Of a DNA stretch of 64,000 bases, positions 48,987-58,992 are shown piece after piece. The notes below the pieces were generated by a model that saw only the letters and a list, made by a program, of their open reading frames with translations, did not search any database and had not been told where the DNA came from. The stretch is taken from the NCBI GenBank assembly GCA_901420285.1, contig CABDVE010000001.1:1116001-1180000 (forward strand), read 5' to 3'. Position numbers and translations under genes: made by a program. Positions within the stretch are counted from its first letter, which is position 1; each line of letters begins with the position of its first letter. The DNA comes from Stutzerimonas stutzeri (GTDB lineage: Bacteria > Pseudomonadota > Gammaproteobacteria > Enterobacterales > Pasteurellaceae).

Positions 48987-49391
48987 TTAAATTTCAAAAT
49001 CCGACAATGTTTTACCTTCATCCAACGCCTGTTGAATCACACGCGGAGTACGGCCTTGACCCGTCCAGGTTTTTTGTTTGCCATTGGTATCGATATATTG
49101 ATATTTTGCAGGGCGTGGTTTATGTTTTTTACGCGCATTTGTCGGTATAGCATCGATAATCGCTCTTAATTCTTCTTCGGTGATACCTTCTCGTTTAATT
49201 AATTCTTTATATCTGGCAATACGCTCTTTACGTTCATTTTCAGCCTGTTGGATTTTATCCATCTGTATGCGCTTTTCAGCAACAGCCTCTTCAAATTTCT
49301 TTAATGAATTTTCAGCTTGTTCTAATGTTAAATCGCGAACGACGGCACGAATGCTACGAAGATTAGTAAAAACTTTAGTTAATTCAGACAT
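48987..49391 (-). CDS. hns: H-NS family nucleoid-associated regulator
   Basis: A 134-aa protein with a coiled-coil oligomerisation half (residues ~1-65, rich in LTLEQAENSLKKFEEAV heptads) and a C-terminal DNA-binding domain with the hook motif in KTWTGQGRTPRVIQQAL. It silences AT-rich, often foreign DNA; the AT-rich island at the left of this window would be a natural target (inference). The 250 bases upstream are AT-rich and contain only the region before the riboswitch. Confidence 0.94.
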   Translation of the reverse strand: MSELTKVFTNLRSIRAVVRDLTLEQAENSLKKFEEAVAEKRIQMDKIQQAENERKERIARYKELIKREGITEEELRAIIDAIPTNARKKHKPRPAKYQYIDTNGKQKTWTGQGRTPRVIQQALDEGKTLSDFEI

Positions 49392-49642
49392 AATAAACCT
49401 CTTAGAAAGACTATATGTAAATAAGGTGGTTTTATACTAGCGAAAATAAATCTTAAGGTAAACTTAAATTTCAAATAAATGCTGAATAATTTATTTGGTA
49501 AGCCATATTGATTAAATTATTTAACAATTTTTATACAATATTTATTGATTTATCTCTCTGTTTATGTTGTAAAAATTTCTCTAATTGAAAGAATTTATTA
49601 GATTTTCTATGAATTTTACTGTAATCTTCACGCCAACCCTAT

Positions 49643-49812
49643 AAAAGTAGAGGTGCAATTTCTATAAGTATTTTTTCCGAGTGGATAACGATGACGAAAA
49701 AGGAAAGGAGAAATTGCCGAAATCGGTTAAAAGTCGTTTTGACCGGTTGGGAACGTATCCGAAAGGTGCGTTACTGTCATAGTGATCAACATCAACTATG
49801 GAGCGCTACGGT
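49643..49812 (+). promoter_or_regulatory. Lysine riboswitch (L box)
   Basis: Conserved pieces occur in the right order: AGAGGTGC (49649-49656), AAGTA, GGAAAGGAGAAATTGCCGAA (to 49721), GGTTGGGAAC, ACTGTCA (49773-49779) and TATGGAGCGCTAC (to 49809). The P1 stem pairs GTAG near 49647 with CTAC near 49806. The element lies about 60 bases before the transporter ATG. No T-run terminator follows, so control may be at translation. L boxes upstream of NhaC-type lysine transporters are known in gamma-proteobacteria. Confidence 0.9.
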
Positions 49813-49870
49813 TAGGCGGATCACTTTAGTCCTTTTCTACCGTTGTCTCCATTATTTTAGGTATAACTTA

Positions 49871-51391
49871 ATGGAACTTATCGATTATTCTTCCTCAATT
49901 TGGTCTGTTACCCCCGCATTGTTGGCGATTGTGCTGGCAATTGCGACGCGCCGTGTATTAGTCTCGTTAAGCGCCGGGATCATTGTCGGTGTCTTGATGC
50001 TCAATGACGCGTCAATTTTTCCGACGCTAACTTATTTAAAAGGTAATATTATTTCGTTGGTGTATAGCGACGGCGCAGTAAATTCGAATATGAATATTGT
50101 CCTTTTCTTGCTTTTGCTTGGTATTTTGACCGCGCTTTTAACCGTTTCTGGCAGTAACCGCGCTTTTGCCGAATGGGCGCAAAAACGCATTAAAGGACGT
50201 CGCGGTGCGAAATTATTAGCGGCATCATTGGTATTTATTACTTTTATTGATGATTATTTTCATAGTCTTGCAGTGGGAGCCATTGCGCGTCCGGTAACGG
50301 ATCGATTTAATGTTTCTCGCGCTAAATTGGCTTATATTTTAGATTCGACCGCAGCCCCGATGTGTGTGATGATGCCGGTTTCCAGTTGGGGAGCTTACAT
50401 TATTACGCTGGTTGCCGGTTTATTGGCGACTTATTCCATTACCGAATACACGCCGATGGGTGCCTTCGTTGCAATGAGTTCTATGAACTTTTATGCAATT
50501 TTCTCTTTGTTAATGGTGTTTTTTGTCGCCTATTCCTCTTTTGATATCGGTTCGATGGCGCGTCATGAAAAGGCGGCGTTAGAACATAACGATACCGAGT
50601 CTGAGGAAGAAACGGGAGCCAAGGGACATGTACGCAATCTCGTGTTACCGATTTTGGTACTTATCGTTGTAACTGTTTCAATGATGATGTACACCGGCGG
50701 TCAAGCATTGGCCGAAGCGGGTAGCGCATTTAGCGTACTCGGCGCTTTTGAGAATACCAACGTGGGCGTATCCCTTGTGGTAGGCGGCTCCAATGCGGTG
50801 CTGATTTCGACTCTGCTGATTTGGTTTGACCGTCAAGTGTCATTAGACGAATACGCTCGTGCTTGGATCGCCGGTATTAAATCAATGCTTGGTGCCATTG
50901 CGATTTTATTTTTTGCTTGGACGATCAATAAAATCGTGGGCGATATGCAAACCGGTAAATATTTATCTTCTTTAGTGAGCGGCAATATTCCGGTGCAATT
51001 CTTGCCGGTATTGTTATTCATTTTAGGTTCAGCGATGGCATTTTCCACCGGTACCAGTTGGGGTACTTTCGGTATTATGCTGCCGATTGCCGCCGCAATG
51101 GCCACCAATACTGCACCGGAACTTTTGCTTCCTTGCCTTTCTGCCGTAATGGCTGGTGCAGTATGCGGCGATCACTGTTCGCCGGTGTCGGATACCACTA
51201 TTCTTTCTTCGACCGGTGCAAGATGTAATCATATGGATCACGTTACCACGCAGCTTCCGTATGCGGTAACCGTAGCTGCGGCAACTTGTGTGGGCTATAT
51301 TGTGGTGGGCTTTACGGATTCCGGTTTAGCAGGTTTCGCTGCTACGGCACTTTCTTTGGCGGTTTTAGTTTTTATTGTTAAAAAACGCTAA
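49871..51391 (+). CDS. lysW: NhaC-family transporter, probable lysine transporter (LysW type)
   Basis: A 506-aa membrane protein with about 11-12 helices of the NhaC Na+/H+ antiporter superfamily: TFIDDYFHSLAVGAIARPV, CVMMPVSSWGAYI, FSTGTSWGTFGIMLPIAAA and CGDHCSPVSDTTILSS. The lysine riboswitch in front indicates lysine uptake rather than proton exchange as its physiological role. Start at 49871 (MELIDYSSSIWSV); the open frame reaches back to 49691 but that part is riboswitch RNA. A repeat element (~50788) encodes SNAVL in frame. Confidence 0.88.
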   Translation: MELIDYSSSIWSVTPALLAIVLAIATRRVLVSLSAGIIVGVLMLNDASIFPTLTYLKGNIISLVYSDGAVNSNMNIVLFLLLLGILTALLTVSGSNRAFAEWAQKRIKGRRGAKLLAASLVFITFIDDYFHSLAVGAIARPVTDRFNVSRAKLAYILDSTAAPMCVMMPVSSWGAYIITLVAGLLATYSITEYTPMGAFVAMSSMNFYAIFSLLMVFFVAYSSFDIGSMARHEKAALEHNDTESEEETGAKGHVRNLVLPILVLIVVTVSMMMYTGGQALAEAGSAFSVLGAFENTNVGVSLVVGGSNAVLISTLLIWFDRQVSLDEYARAWIAGIKSMLGAIAILFFAWTINKIVGDMQTGKYLSSLVSGNIPVQFLPVLLFILGSAMAFSTGTSWGTFGIMLPIAAAMATNTAPELLLPCLSAVMAGAVCGDHCSPVSDTTILSSTGARCNHMDHVTTQLPYAVTVAAATCVGYIVVGFTDSGLAGFAATALSLAVLVFIVKKR

Positions 51392-51446
51392 AAATGTGAT
51401 CCAATTCAAAAAAACAAATAAAAAATAAAATTTTGTGATTTTTATA

Positions 51447-51475
51447 AAATGCGGCATAAAGTCGCATTTTTTTAT
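51447..51475 (+). terminator. Terminator of the lysine transporter gene
   Basis: AAATGCG and CGCATTT form a stem around GCATAAAGT and are followed by TTTTATTTTT. The rest of the 290-base gap before ilvI is very AT-rich and has no visible leader peptide. Confidence 0.75.
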
Positions 51476-51682
51476 TTTTAGCTTTTTATTTTTTTATATT
51501 TATCTTAATTTTTTATCTATTTTAGATTTTTATTCTAATTAATTGAGTGTTTTCTCGTGAGATGATGTTAGACAAAGCATTTCTAACTGCTATGATGGAC
51601 GCCGTTGAATAAACCGATTTGTTTTTAAGCAGTATTTGATAAACAGCGCATCAATAAAACTACAGCTAAATTTGAGGAGAAA

Positions 51683-53410
51683 ATGATGAAGAAATTATCC
51701 GGTGCGGAAATGGTGGTTCAATCGCTACGCGACGAAGGCGTTGAATATTTGTTCGGTTATCCGGGCGGTGCGGTGCTGGATATTTATGACGCGATTCACA
51801 CGCTTGGCGGTATTGAGCATATTCTGGTTCGTCATGAGCAAGCAGCGGTGCATATGGCGGACGGTTATGCGCGTTCAACCGGGAAAGTGGGTTGCGTGCT
51901 TGTAACATCCGGTCCGGGGGCAACCAATGCGATTACCGGAATTTTAACTGCATATACCGATTCAGTACCGATGGTGATTATTTCCGGTCAGGTGATGAGT
52001 AGCTTAATCGGTCGCGACGCGTTCCAAGAATGCGATATGGTGGGAATTTCCCGTCCGGTGGTAAAACATAGTTTTATCGTGAAAAAAGCCGAAGATATTC
52101 CGGCAATTCTAAAAAAAGCGTTTTATATTGCCTCAACCGGTCGTCCCGGCCCGGTTGTGGTGGATATTCCGAAGGATACGGTAAACCCGAATATTAAATA
52201 TCCGTACGAATACCCGAAATCCGTTGAAATGCGCTCCTACAATCCAACGCTAAACGGGCACAAAGGCCAAATCAAAAAAGCGTTGAAAGCTTTATTAGTG
52301 GCGAAAAAACCGGTGTTGTTCGTAGGCGGCGGTGCGGTTTCCGCGGAATGTAGCGAAGTATTAACGCAATTCGCACAACGTTTAAATTTACCGGTAACAT
52401 CGTCTTTAATGGGTCTAGGTGTGTACCCGAGCACGGACAAACAATTCCTCGGTATGCTGGGTATGCACGGTACATACGAAGCCAATAACACGATGCACGA
52501 GAGTGATTTAATTCTCGGTGTGGGCGTGCGTTTTGACGACCGCACCACGAATAATCTAGAAAAATATTGCCCGCATGCAAAAGTTATTCAAATCGATATC
52601 GACCCGACTTCAATTTCTAAAAACGTACAGGTTTCCATTCCCATCGTTGGTAATGCGAAAAACGTGTTGGAAGAATTTTTAAGCTTATTGGGCGAAGAGG
52701 GCTTAAATCGGCCGCAAAATCATTTGGAAGAGTGGTGGAAACAAATTGATGTTTGGAAAGCGAAAAAGTGTTTGGATTTCGACCGTACTTCCGGTGTGAT
52801 CAAACCGCAACAAGTGATGGAAGCGGTTTATCGTATTACCAACGGTGAAGCTTATGTAGCGTCCGATGTTGGTCAACATCAAATGTTTGCTGCATTGCAT
52901 TATCCGTTCAATAAACCGCGTCGTTGGATTAATTCCGGTGGTGCGGGCACCATGGGCTTTGGTTTGCCGGCCGCATTAGGGGTAAAATTAGCGCACCCTG
53001 ATGCCGGCGTTGTATGCGTCACCGGTGACGGCAGTATTCAAATGAACATTCAAGAGCTTTCCACTGCAACCCAATACGGTATTCCCGTCGTGATTATTTG
53101 TTTAAACAACCATTTCTTGGGCATGGTAAAACAATGGCAAGATTTGATTTATTCCGGTCGCCATTCGCAAACTTATATGAATTCCTTACCGGATTTTGTG
53201 AAATTAGCGGAATCTTACGGTCACGTCGGCATTAAGATTGCGACACCGGACGAGTTAGAAAGCAAATTAAAAGAAGCTTTCGACATTAAAGATAAATTAG
53301 TTTTTGTCGATATCAACGTGGATGAAACCGAGCACGTTTACCCAATGCAAGTGCGCGGTGGGGCGATGAACGAAATGATTTTAAGTAAACCGCAAGGGGA
53401 GAACGAATAA
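51683..53410 (+). CDS. ilvI: Acetolactate synthase III, large subunit
   Basis: A 575-aa thiamine-diphosphate enzyme making acetolactate for valine/leucine and acetohydroxybutyrate for isoleucine. Motifs are [15 protein letters not shown], the catalytic glutamate in [23 protein letters not shown], and the ThDP site [15 protein letters not shown] to [10 protein letters not shown]. Length and the following small subunit match IlvI/IlvH. Start at ATG 51683, with GAGGAGA upstream. Confidence 0.96.
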   Translation: MMKKLSGAEMVVQSLRDEGVEYLFGYPGGAVLDIYDAIHTLGGIEHILVRHEQAAVHMADGYARSTGKVGCVLVTSGPGATNAITGILTAYTDSVPMVIISGQVMSSLIGRDAFQECDMVGISRPVVKHSFIVKKAEDIPAILKKAFYIASTGRPGPVVVDIPKDTVNPNIKYPYEYPKSVEMRSYNPTLNGHKGQIKKALKALLVAKKPVLFVGGGAVSAECSEVLTQFAQRLNLPVTSSLMGLGVYPSTDKQFLGMLGMHGTYEANNTMHESDLILGVGVRFDDRTTNNLEKYCPHAKVIQIDIDPTSISKNVQVSIPIVGNAKNVLEEFLSLLGEEGLNRPQNHLEEWWKQIDVWKAKKCLDFDRTSGVIKPQQVMEAVYRITNGEAYVASDVGQHQMFAALHYPFNKPRRWINSGGAGTMGFGLPAALGVKLAHPDAGVVCVTGDGSIQMNIQELSTATQYGIPVVIICLNNHFLGMVKQWQDLIYSGRHSQTYMNSLPDFVKLAESYGHVGIKIATPDELESKLKEAFDIKDKLVFVDINVDETEHVYPMQVRGGAMNEMILSKPQGENE

Positions 53411-53901
53411 TGCGTAGAATCTTATCAGTTTTATTGGAAAACGAATCCGGTGCATTGTCACGCGTGGTTGGTTTATTCTCCCAACGTGCTTTTAATATTG
53501 AAAGTTTAACCGTTGCGCCGACCGATGATCCGACTTTATCGCGTATGACTATCGAGGCGGTAGGCGACGAACAAGTGTTAGAACAAATTGAAAAACAACT
53601 GCATAAATTGGTGGATGTATTTAAGGTCATTAATTTAAGTGAACAGGAACATGTCGAACGCGAGGTGATGTTATTGAAAGTTCGCGCTACAGGTTCTTCA
53701 CGCGATGAAATTAAACGTTTGGCGGATATTTTCCGCGGGCAAATCGTGGATGTGACACCAAAATCTTATACCATTCAATTAACCGGCACAAAAGACAAAC
53801 TTGATGCGTTTGTGAGTGCCGTAAAAGAAGAAACAACGTTGTTGGAGATTGTTCGTTCCGGTTTGATTAGCCTATCACGCGGCGAAAAGAATATTCTTTA
53901 G
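53410..53901 (+). CDS. ilvH: Acetolactate synthase III, regulatory small subunit
   Basis: A 163-aa ACT-domain protein ([23 protein letters not shown], then FNIESLTVAPTDDPTLSR) that stimulates IlvI and confers valine feedback inhibition. Its ATG overlaps the ilvI stop (TAATG). Confidence 0.96.
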   Translation: MRRILSVLLENESGALSRVVGLFSQRAFNIESLTVAPTDDPTLSRMTIEAVGDEQVLEQIEKQLHKLVDVFKVINLSEQEHVEREVMLLKVRATGSSRDEIKRLADIFRGQIVDVTPKSYTIQLTGTKDKLDAFVSAVKEETTLLEIVRSGLISLSRGEKNIL

Positions 53902-53998
53902 TTTCTCGTTATTATGCCGTTGCGACATAAAGTATAAAATCATGCCAATTAAGCTTGAAGCGTTGCGCATTTTTATTTTATCGTCGACATGTTAAAAC

Positions 53999-54040
53999 AG
54001 CACCGCATTGGAGCCGCATTCAATGCGGTGCTATTTTTAT
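53999..54040 (+). terminator. Paired repeat elements acting as ilvH terminator
   Basis: AGCACCGCATTG (53999-54010) and CAATGCGGTGCT (54021-54032) form a 12-bp stem with a 10-base loop followed by ATTTTTAT. It separates ilvIH from the cas genes. Confidence 0.75.
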
Positions 54041-54127
54041 AGTTCAACATCGCTCAATATAAAGTGAGCAATCGAATCGTTCGGTCTCGTTTCTACGTCG
54101 TATCAAATTAAAAAGCAGGAAAATTTT

Positions 54128-55093
54128 ATGTCTAAAATGCCCTATATCCCTTCTTCCGATCTTAAAACCATTCTGCATTCTAAACGCGCTAACTTGTATT
54201 ATTTAGAACATTGCCGGGTTTTACTCAATGGCGGGCGCGTGGAATATGTGACTGACCAAGGCAATGAATCTTTGTATTGGAATATTCCTATTGCGAATAC
54301 GACTTGTCTATTGTTGGGCAGTGGAACTTCCATTACGCAAGCGGCGATGCGTGAGCTTGCCAAAGCCGGGGTGATGGTGGGATTTTGTAGCGGCGGCGGA
54401 ACACCGCTGTTTAACGGCACGGAAGCGGAAATCGGTTGTGATTTTTTCAGCCCGCAAAGCGAATATCGTCCGGTGGAATATTTACAGCAGTGGTGTGCTT
54501 TTTGGTTTGACGATGTGAAACGTTTAGACGCGGCGAAATCACTGCAACAAATCAGGTTGCAAATTTTGCAACAAAGCTGGGAAAAATTGGATTGGGATAT
54601 TGATGCGAAAGCGCTTGGTTCCGTCATTCAGAAATTTCGGACTGAATTTCAACACGCGCCAAATAGTCAGGCGTTGCTTACCGCAGAAGGACGCTTTACC
54701 AAAGAAGTGTATAAATTAGCCAATTATTTTACCCTTCGCGATCCGGACTTTGTGCGTAGTGAACGGGGCAATAGCATTGATTTAACCAATCAATTATTGG
54801 ATCACGGTAATTATTTGGCGTATGGGCTTGGCGCAACAGCCTGTTGGGTTCTTGGCTTGCCACACGGTTTGGCGGTGTTGCATGGGAAAACACGCCGTGG
54901 CGGTTTGGTATTTGATGCGGCGGATATGATTAAAGATGCGATGATTTTGCCGCAAGCTTTTATTTCTTCCCAAAATGGCGATACGGAAAAAGAATTTCGC
55001 CAAACCTGCATTGAAAACTTTGCCCGTTTTGAGGCTTTGGATTTGATTATTGACGACTTGAAACAGTTAGCCGTGCAAGGAGCTGCGCAATGA
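54128..55093 (+). CDS. cas1: Type I-F CRISPR-associated integrase Cas1
   Basis: A 321-aa Cas1 of the I-F (Ypest) type, which integrates new spacers. Likely catalytic positions are the glutamate in RFTKEVYKLANYF, the histidine in VLHGKTRRGG and the aspartate in FDAADMIKDA. N-terminal SSDLKTILHSKRANLYYLEHC is characteristic. Its last four bases overlap the start of cas2-3, so the two form one adaptation/interference operon. Confidence 0.95.
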   Translation: MSKMPYIPSSDLKTILHSKRANLYYLEHCRVLLNGGRVEYVTDQGNESLYWNIPIANTTCLLLGSGTSITQAAMRELAKAGVMVGFCSGGGTPLFNGTEAEIGCDFFSPQSEYRPVEYLQQWCAFWFDDVKRLDAAKSLQQIRLQILQQSWEKLDWDIDAKALGSVIQKFRTEFQHAPNSQALLTAEGRFTKEVYKLANYFTLRDPDFVRSERGNSIDLTNQLLDHGNYLAYGLGATACWVLGLPHGLAVLHGKTRRGGLVFDAADMIKDAMILPQAFISSQNGDTEKEFRQTCIENFARFEALDLIIDDLKQLAVQGAAQ

Positions 55094-58000
55094 ACATTTT
55101 GCTGGTTAGTCAATGTCAGAAAAATGCGTTAACGGAAACCCGCCGTATTTTGGATCAATTTGCCGAACGTTGCGGTGATCGTGTGTGGCAAACGCCGATT
55201 CCCCAAGCCGGGCTGGATACGCTCCATAAAATGCTACGGCAAACTGCACGTAAAAATACGGCGGTGGCTTGTTATTGGACACATGGTAAAAATTTAACGG
55301 AATTACTTTGGATTGTGGGGGATAAGTCGCAATTTAATGCAGAAGGTCGCGTGCCGACGAATCGCACCAAACGCAATATTTTACGTACCGAAGACGAAGG
55401 CGGTTGGCTATCGGCGTATTCCATCCAAATTGTGACCGCACTTGCGGCGTTGTTGCATGATTTAGGTAAAGCAAGTAAAGCCTTTCAGTTAAAACTTAAA
55501 CCCAACGCGCCTTTTCATGCGGATGCTTTTCGCCACGAATGGATTTCCGCCCGCTTATTTGAAGCCATGATTGCCGGTTGCCAAACCGATCAGGCATGGT
55601 TGGAACGTTTGGCGAATTGGGCGGAATATCAAGAAAATTGGCTGGATTCGCTCAATATTGATGAACCTAAAATCGTGAATAACGCGGATTTTAGTCATTT
55701 ACCGCCTTTGGCAAGAACATTGATCTGGTTAATCACCTCGCACCATCGTTTACCATTTTTCAGTGAAGTAAATAGGGAATTAAACGTAAGAAGCCAAAAG
55801 AGCGTTTATTTGGATGACGCTAGGTGGGAAACGTTTTATCAGCTTCAATTCTATCCCGCTGATCAGTGGGTAAGAAACGTGCAAAGTACCCATCCCAATA
55901 AAAAGCAATTCTGGCAATTTGATTTTTTGGCGACGGACAGTCGGTCTTGGCAAAAAACAATGAGCCGTTGGGCGAGAAAAGCGTTAAATCACCCTTCGTT
56001 ACTTACCATGGATTTTTCCGATCCATTTTTCTTATTGGTGACACGTTTATGTTTGATGGTGGGCGATCATCATTATTCGTCCTTGCCGGCAGAGCGTACA
56101 TTGGGCGATAAAGATTTTCGACATAAATTAATTGCCAATACGGATAAAAATCATCAACCGAAACAGGCGTTGGATGAACATCTGCTGGGTGTTTGCAAAA
56201 CGGCGGTTTATTTTTCCCGCTTATTGCCAAAATTGAAAACGGAATTGCCCACCGTGAAACAGCACAAACCTTTTGCTAAACGCACGTCAATTCCGCGATT
56301 TCAGTGGCAGAATAACGCTTTTGATTTGGCTAAATCCATTCGTGCCGAGACGGAAAAGTGCGGTTTATTTGCCGTGAATTTGGCAAGCACCGGTTGCGGC
56401 AAAACCTTGGGTAATGCGCGCATTATGTATGCGTTGGGTGATCCACAAAAAGGTGCCCGTTTCAGCACCGCATTGGGACTCCGTGTATTGACCCTGCAAA
56501 CTGGTAAGGCGCTACAAACAAAATTGGCGTTGAGCGATGATTCACTGGCAGTTTTAGTGGGCGGAAGCGCGGTTAAAAAATTGTATGAATTGCAACAGAC
56601 AAACGAAAATGACGGCAGCGAATCTGCTCGACTTGAATTTGAAGAAAATGAAGTTTACGGTGCCGATTTTATTGAATCTGCGCTTGAGGATGAAAAGTTT
56701 GCCGCCATTTTGCAGGATGCTAAAGCACGGAAGTTACTTTATGCACCGATTGTAACTTGCACGGTGGATCATTTGATTGGTGCGAGTGAAACGGCTCGGG
56801 GCGGTAAATATATTGTGCCGATGTTGCGCTTGCTGACTTCAGATTTAATTTTGGATGAACCGGATGATTTTAACCAAGAAGATTTACCGGCGCTGTCCCG
56901 TTTAGTGCATCTTGCCGGTTTGTTTGGTTCGCGCGTTTTGCTTTCTTCCGCAACGCTTACGCCAGATTTCATTGCCGGTTTATTCCGTGCATATCAAGCC
57001 GGTCGGGAGATTTATAACCACCAACAAGGAATTAATCAAAGCGCAGTGTGTTGCGCCTGGTTCGATGAATTTAAGCAGAAATCGGCAACTTGCGCGACGC
57101 TTAAAGAATTTGAGACGGTGCACCAAAAATTTGTACAACAGCGTGCGGAAAAACTACGCGATGCCCCGGTGCGTCGAAAAGCACAAATTATGCCACTGCC
57201 GCCATTAAAGAAAATTGAAAACCAATTATTTGATGCTGCAACCTTAGCTGAATATCTTGTGCAACAAGCTATTGCTTTGCATCAGGTTCACAGTGAATAT
57301 GACTCGGTGACACAAAAACAAATCAGTTTCGGCTTAATTCGTTTTGCCAATATTAAACCGATGATTCCTCTTGCCAAGCAGCTTTTCCAACTGGAGATGA
57401 AGCCACAGTGGCAGGACTATCAAATTCATTTATGTTGTTATCATTCCAAGCAATTATTGATTTTGCGCTCGAAGTTAGAAGAAAAATTGGATCGCATTTT
57501 AAATCGTACGGACAATAAAAGCGCTTTTGGTCAGTCAGAAGTGATGGCAGCATTGACTCAGTCTCAAGCTAAAAATCAGCTGTTTATTGTGTTAGGTAGC
57601 CCGGTGACTGAAGTCGGTCGGGACCATGATTATGATTGGGCGATTGTCGATCCTTCTTCCATGCGTTCTATTATCCAGCTTGCCGGACGCGTTTGGCGGC
57701 ACCGTCCCGATAAAATTGCAGAACAGCCGAATATCGCGTTATTGCCGACCAATTGGCGTGGCTTAGCCGGACAAACCGATGCGATTTTTAATAAACCGGG
57801 ATTTGAAGATGTGCAGCATCCGTTAGAAACACACCGCACTGAAGAATTGATTCCTCCCGATCAACTTGAACGGATTGACTCCATTCCCCGAATTATAAAA
57901 CGCGAAGATTTTCGACCGCACTTTTGTTTGGCTGATTTGGAGCATCAAGCTACGGCGGATTTACTGAATAATCCAAACATAAATTGTGTAAATGCCTATT

Positions 58001-58383
58001 GGCAAAATGACTTGAGTAACCGTTTTACCGCGAATTTACCTCTGATGACCCGTTTCCGGAAATCACGCGCACAGCGCAATATTGTCTGTTTATTAGATGA
58101 AGACGGCGCACCGTATTTTCGTGTACAGGAACGCGCTTGGGAAACGCCGGACAATCCGCAGGACGCTTTGCCGGAATTTCGTTATCAAGCGTTAAAAGCA
58201 AGTAATGGCTTTGTCAAAATCTGGTTAGATATGCCGTTGCAACTTGCATTAAGTGAGTTGGCTGAAGATTTGGATGAGGAAAGTTTGCTTTCTACCACGT
58301 TAAAATACGCTACGGTCACTTTAGACGAAAGCGCGGGACAATGGTGTTTTAACGAAACCTTGGGATTCTGGCGGGAAGATTAA
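55090..58383 (+). CDS. cas3: Type I-F Cas2-Cas3 fusion nuclease-helicase
   Basis: A 1097-aa protein. Residues ~1-95 are a Cas2-like domain (MNILLVSQCQKNALTETRRIL), then an HD nuclease (ALLHDLGKASKAFQ and HEWISARLF). The helicase has Walker A LASTGCGKTLGN, box II LILDEPDDF, motif III LLSSATLTP and motif VI SIIQLAGRVWRH. Cas2-3 binds Cas1 for spacer acquisition and degrades target DNA recruited by the Csy complex. A repeat element near 56465 encodes STALG in the helicase domain. It converges on cas6f across a shared terminator. Confidence 0.95.
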   Translation: MNILLVSQCQKNALTETRRILDQFAERCGDRVWQTPIPQAGLDTLHKMLRQTARKNTAVACYWTHGKNLTELLWIVGDKSQFNAEGRVPTNRTKRNILRTEDEGGWLSAYSIQIVTALAALLHDLGKASKAFQLKLKPNAPFHADAFRHEWISARLFEAMIAGCQTDQAWLERLANWAEYQENWLDSLNIDEPKIVNNADFSHLPPLARTLIWLITSHHRLPFFSEVNRELNVRSQKSVYLDDARWETFYQLQFYPADQWVRNVQSTHPNKKQFWQFDFLATDSRSWQKTMSRWARKALNHPSLLTMDFSDPFFLLVTRLCLMVGDHHYSSLPAERTLGDKDFRHKLIANTDKNHQPKQALDEHLLGVCKTAVYFSRLLPKLKTELPTVKQHKPFAKRTSIPRFQWQNNAFDLAKSIRAETEKCGLFAVNLASTGCGKTLGNARIMYALGDPQKGARFSTALGLRVLTLQTGKALQTKLALSDDSLAVLVGGSAVKKLYELQQTNENDGSESARLEFEENEVYGADFIESALEDEKFAAILQDAKARKLLYAPIVTCTVDHLIGASETARGGKYIVPMLRLLTSDLILDEPDDFNQEDLPALSRLVHLAGLFGSRVLLSSATLTPDFIAGLFRAYQAGREIYNHQQGINQSAVCCAWFDEFKQKSATCATLKEFETVHQKFVQQRAEKLRDAPVRRKAQIMPLPPLKKIENQLFDAATLAEYLVQQAIALHQVHSEYDSVTQKQISFGLIRFANIKPMIPLAKQLFQLEMKPQWQDYQIHLCCYHSKQLLILRSKLEEKLDRILNRTDNKSAFGQSEVMAALTQSQAKNQLFIVLGSPVTEVGRDHDYDWAIVDPSSMRSIIQLAGRVWRHRPDKIAEQPNIALLPTNWRGLAGQTDAIFNKPGFEDVQHPLETHRTEELIPPDQLERIDSIPRIIKREDFRPHFCLADLEHQATADLLNNPNINCVNAYWQNDLSNRFTANLPLMTRFRKSRAQRNIVCLLDEDGAPYFRVQERAWETPDNPQDALPEFRYQALKASNGFVKIWLDMPLQLALSELAEDLDEESLLSTTLKYATVTLDESAGQWCFNETLGFWRED

Positions 58384-58391
58384 AGTAAGTT

Positions 58392-58431
58392 TATAGCCTG
58401 TTTAAAACGAATTTAAACAGGCTATATTTTT
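58392..58431. terminator. Terminator between cas3 and cas6f
   Basis: TATAGCCTGTTTAAA (58392-58406) and TTTAAACAGGCTATA (58412-58426) form a perfect 15-bp stem with a T-run on the plus strand, closing the convergent cas3 and csy operons. Confidence 0.88.
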
Positions 58432-58990
58432 AGAAATGCGGCACAGTGGCCGTTTGGCTTAGACCGTAGGCACTAAAAGATCCTTTGACGGATTTTGCTT
58501 TATAGACGGATTTTATGGCTAAAATAAATTGCTGTTTTGTGCTGCTGCTTTTCAAATGCGCGTGTGGGTAGACGCGTTGAGTCGCTTGTTTTTGCAGCAT
58601 ATTTTGTCGCACTTCTTCGCTCCATTTACCTTGTGCGGTTAAACGTTTTTCCGCCCGCCGAATGGCGCTTTGCCCTTTCATCTGAACCCGTTGATAAATC
58701 CGATAGCTTCTGACTTTCTCCGGAATCGGCATAACTTCGCTGAGCAACGCGTAATCACGCAGTTCTTGCAATTTAATGTAAACAGAATCGCAATCATTTT
58801 CCGAACCGAATAAGCGAATAATGCCCCCAAGGGTTTTGTCATTGCCATAAGCGGGAAACGCAAGCCCGATTCTGCCTTCAAAGTGCGGTAGAATTTGGTG
58901 AAGTTTTTGCAAACAGAAGCTGATGACTTCTGTTTGCAACATATCCACTTGCGGAATCGCTTTGATTTCAATGTAGTGGGTTTGTGTCAT
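58430..58990 (-). CDS. cas6f: Type I-F crRNA-processing endoribonuclease Cas6f (Csy4)
   Basis: A 186-aa Cas6f that cuts the repeat RNA hairpin and stays bound to it. The candidate catalytic histidine is in QKLHQILP (~31), and the conserved C-terminus FSAYGLSQTATVPHF matches Csy4. Last gene of the csy operon, two bases after csy3. Confidence 0.95.
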   Translation of the reverse strand: MTQTHYIEIKAIPQVDMLQTEVISFCLQKLHQILPHFEGRIGLAFPAYGNDKTLGGIIRLFGSENDCDSVYIKLQELRDYALLSEVMPIPEKVRSYRIYQRVQMKGQSAIRRAEKRLTAQGKWSEEVRQNMLQKQATQRVYPHAHLKSSSTKQQFILAIKSVYKAKSVKGSFSAYGLSQTATVPHF

Positions 58991-58992
58991 GG

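Noticed and set aside
49691-49870. N-terminal extension of the NhaC-family protein
   Set aside because: This part is the lysine riboswitch; the family N-terminus begins at 49871.
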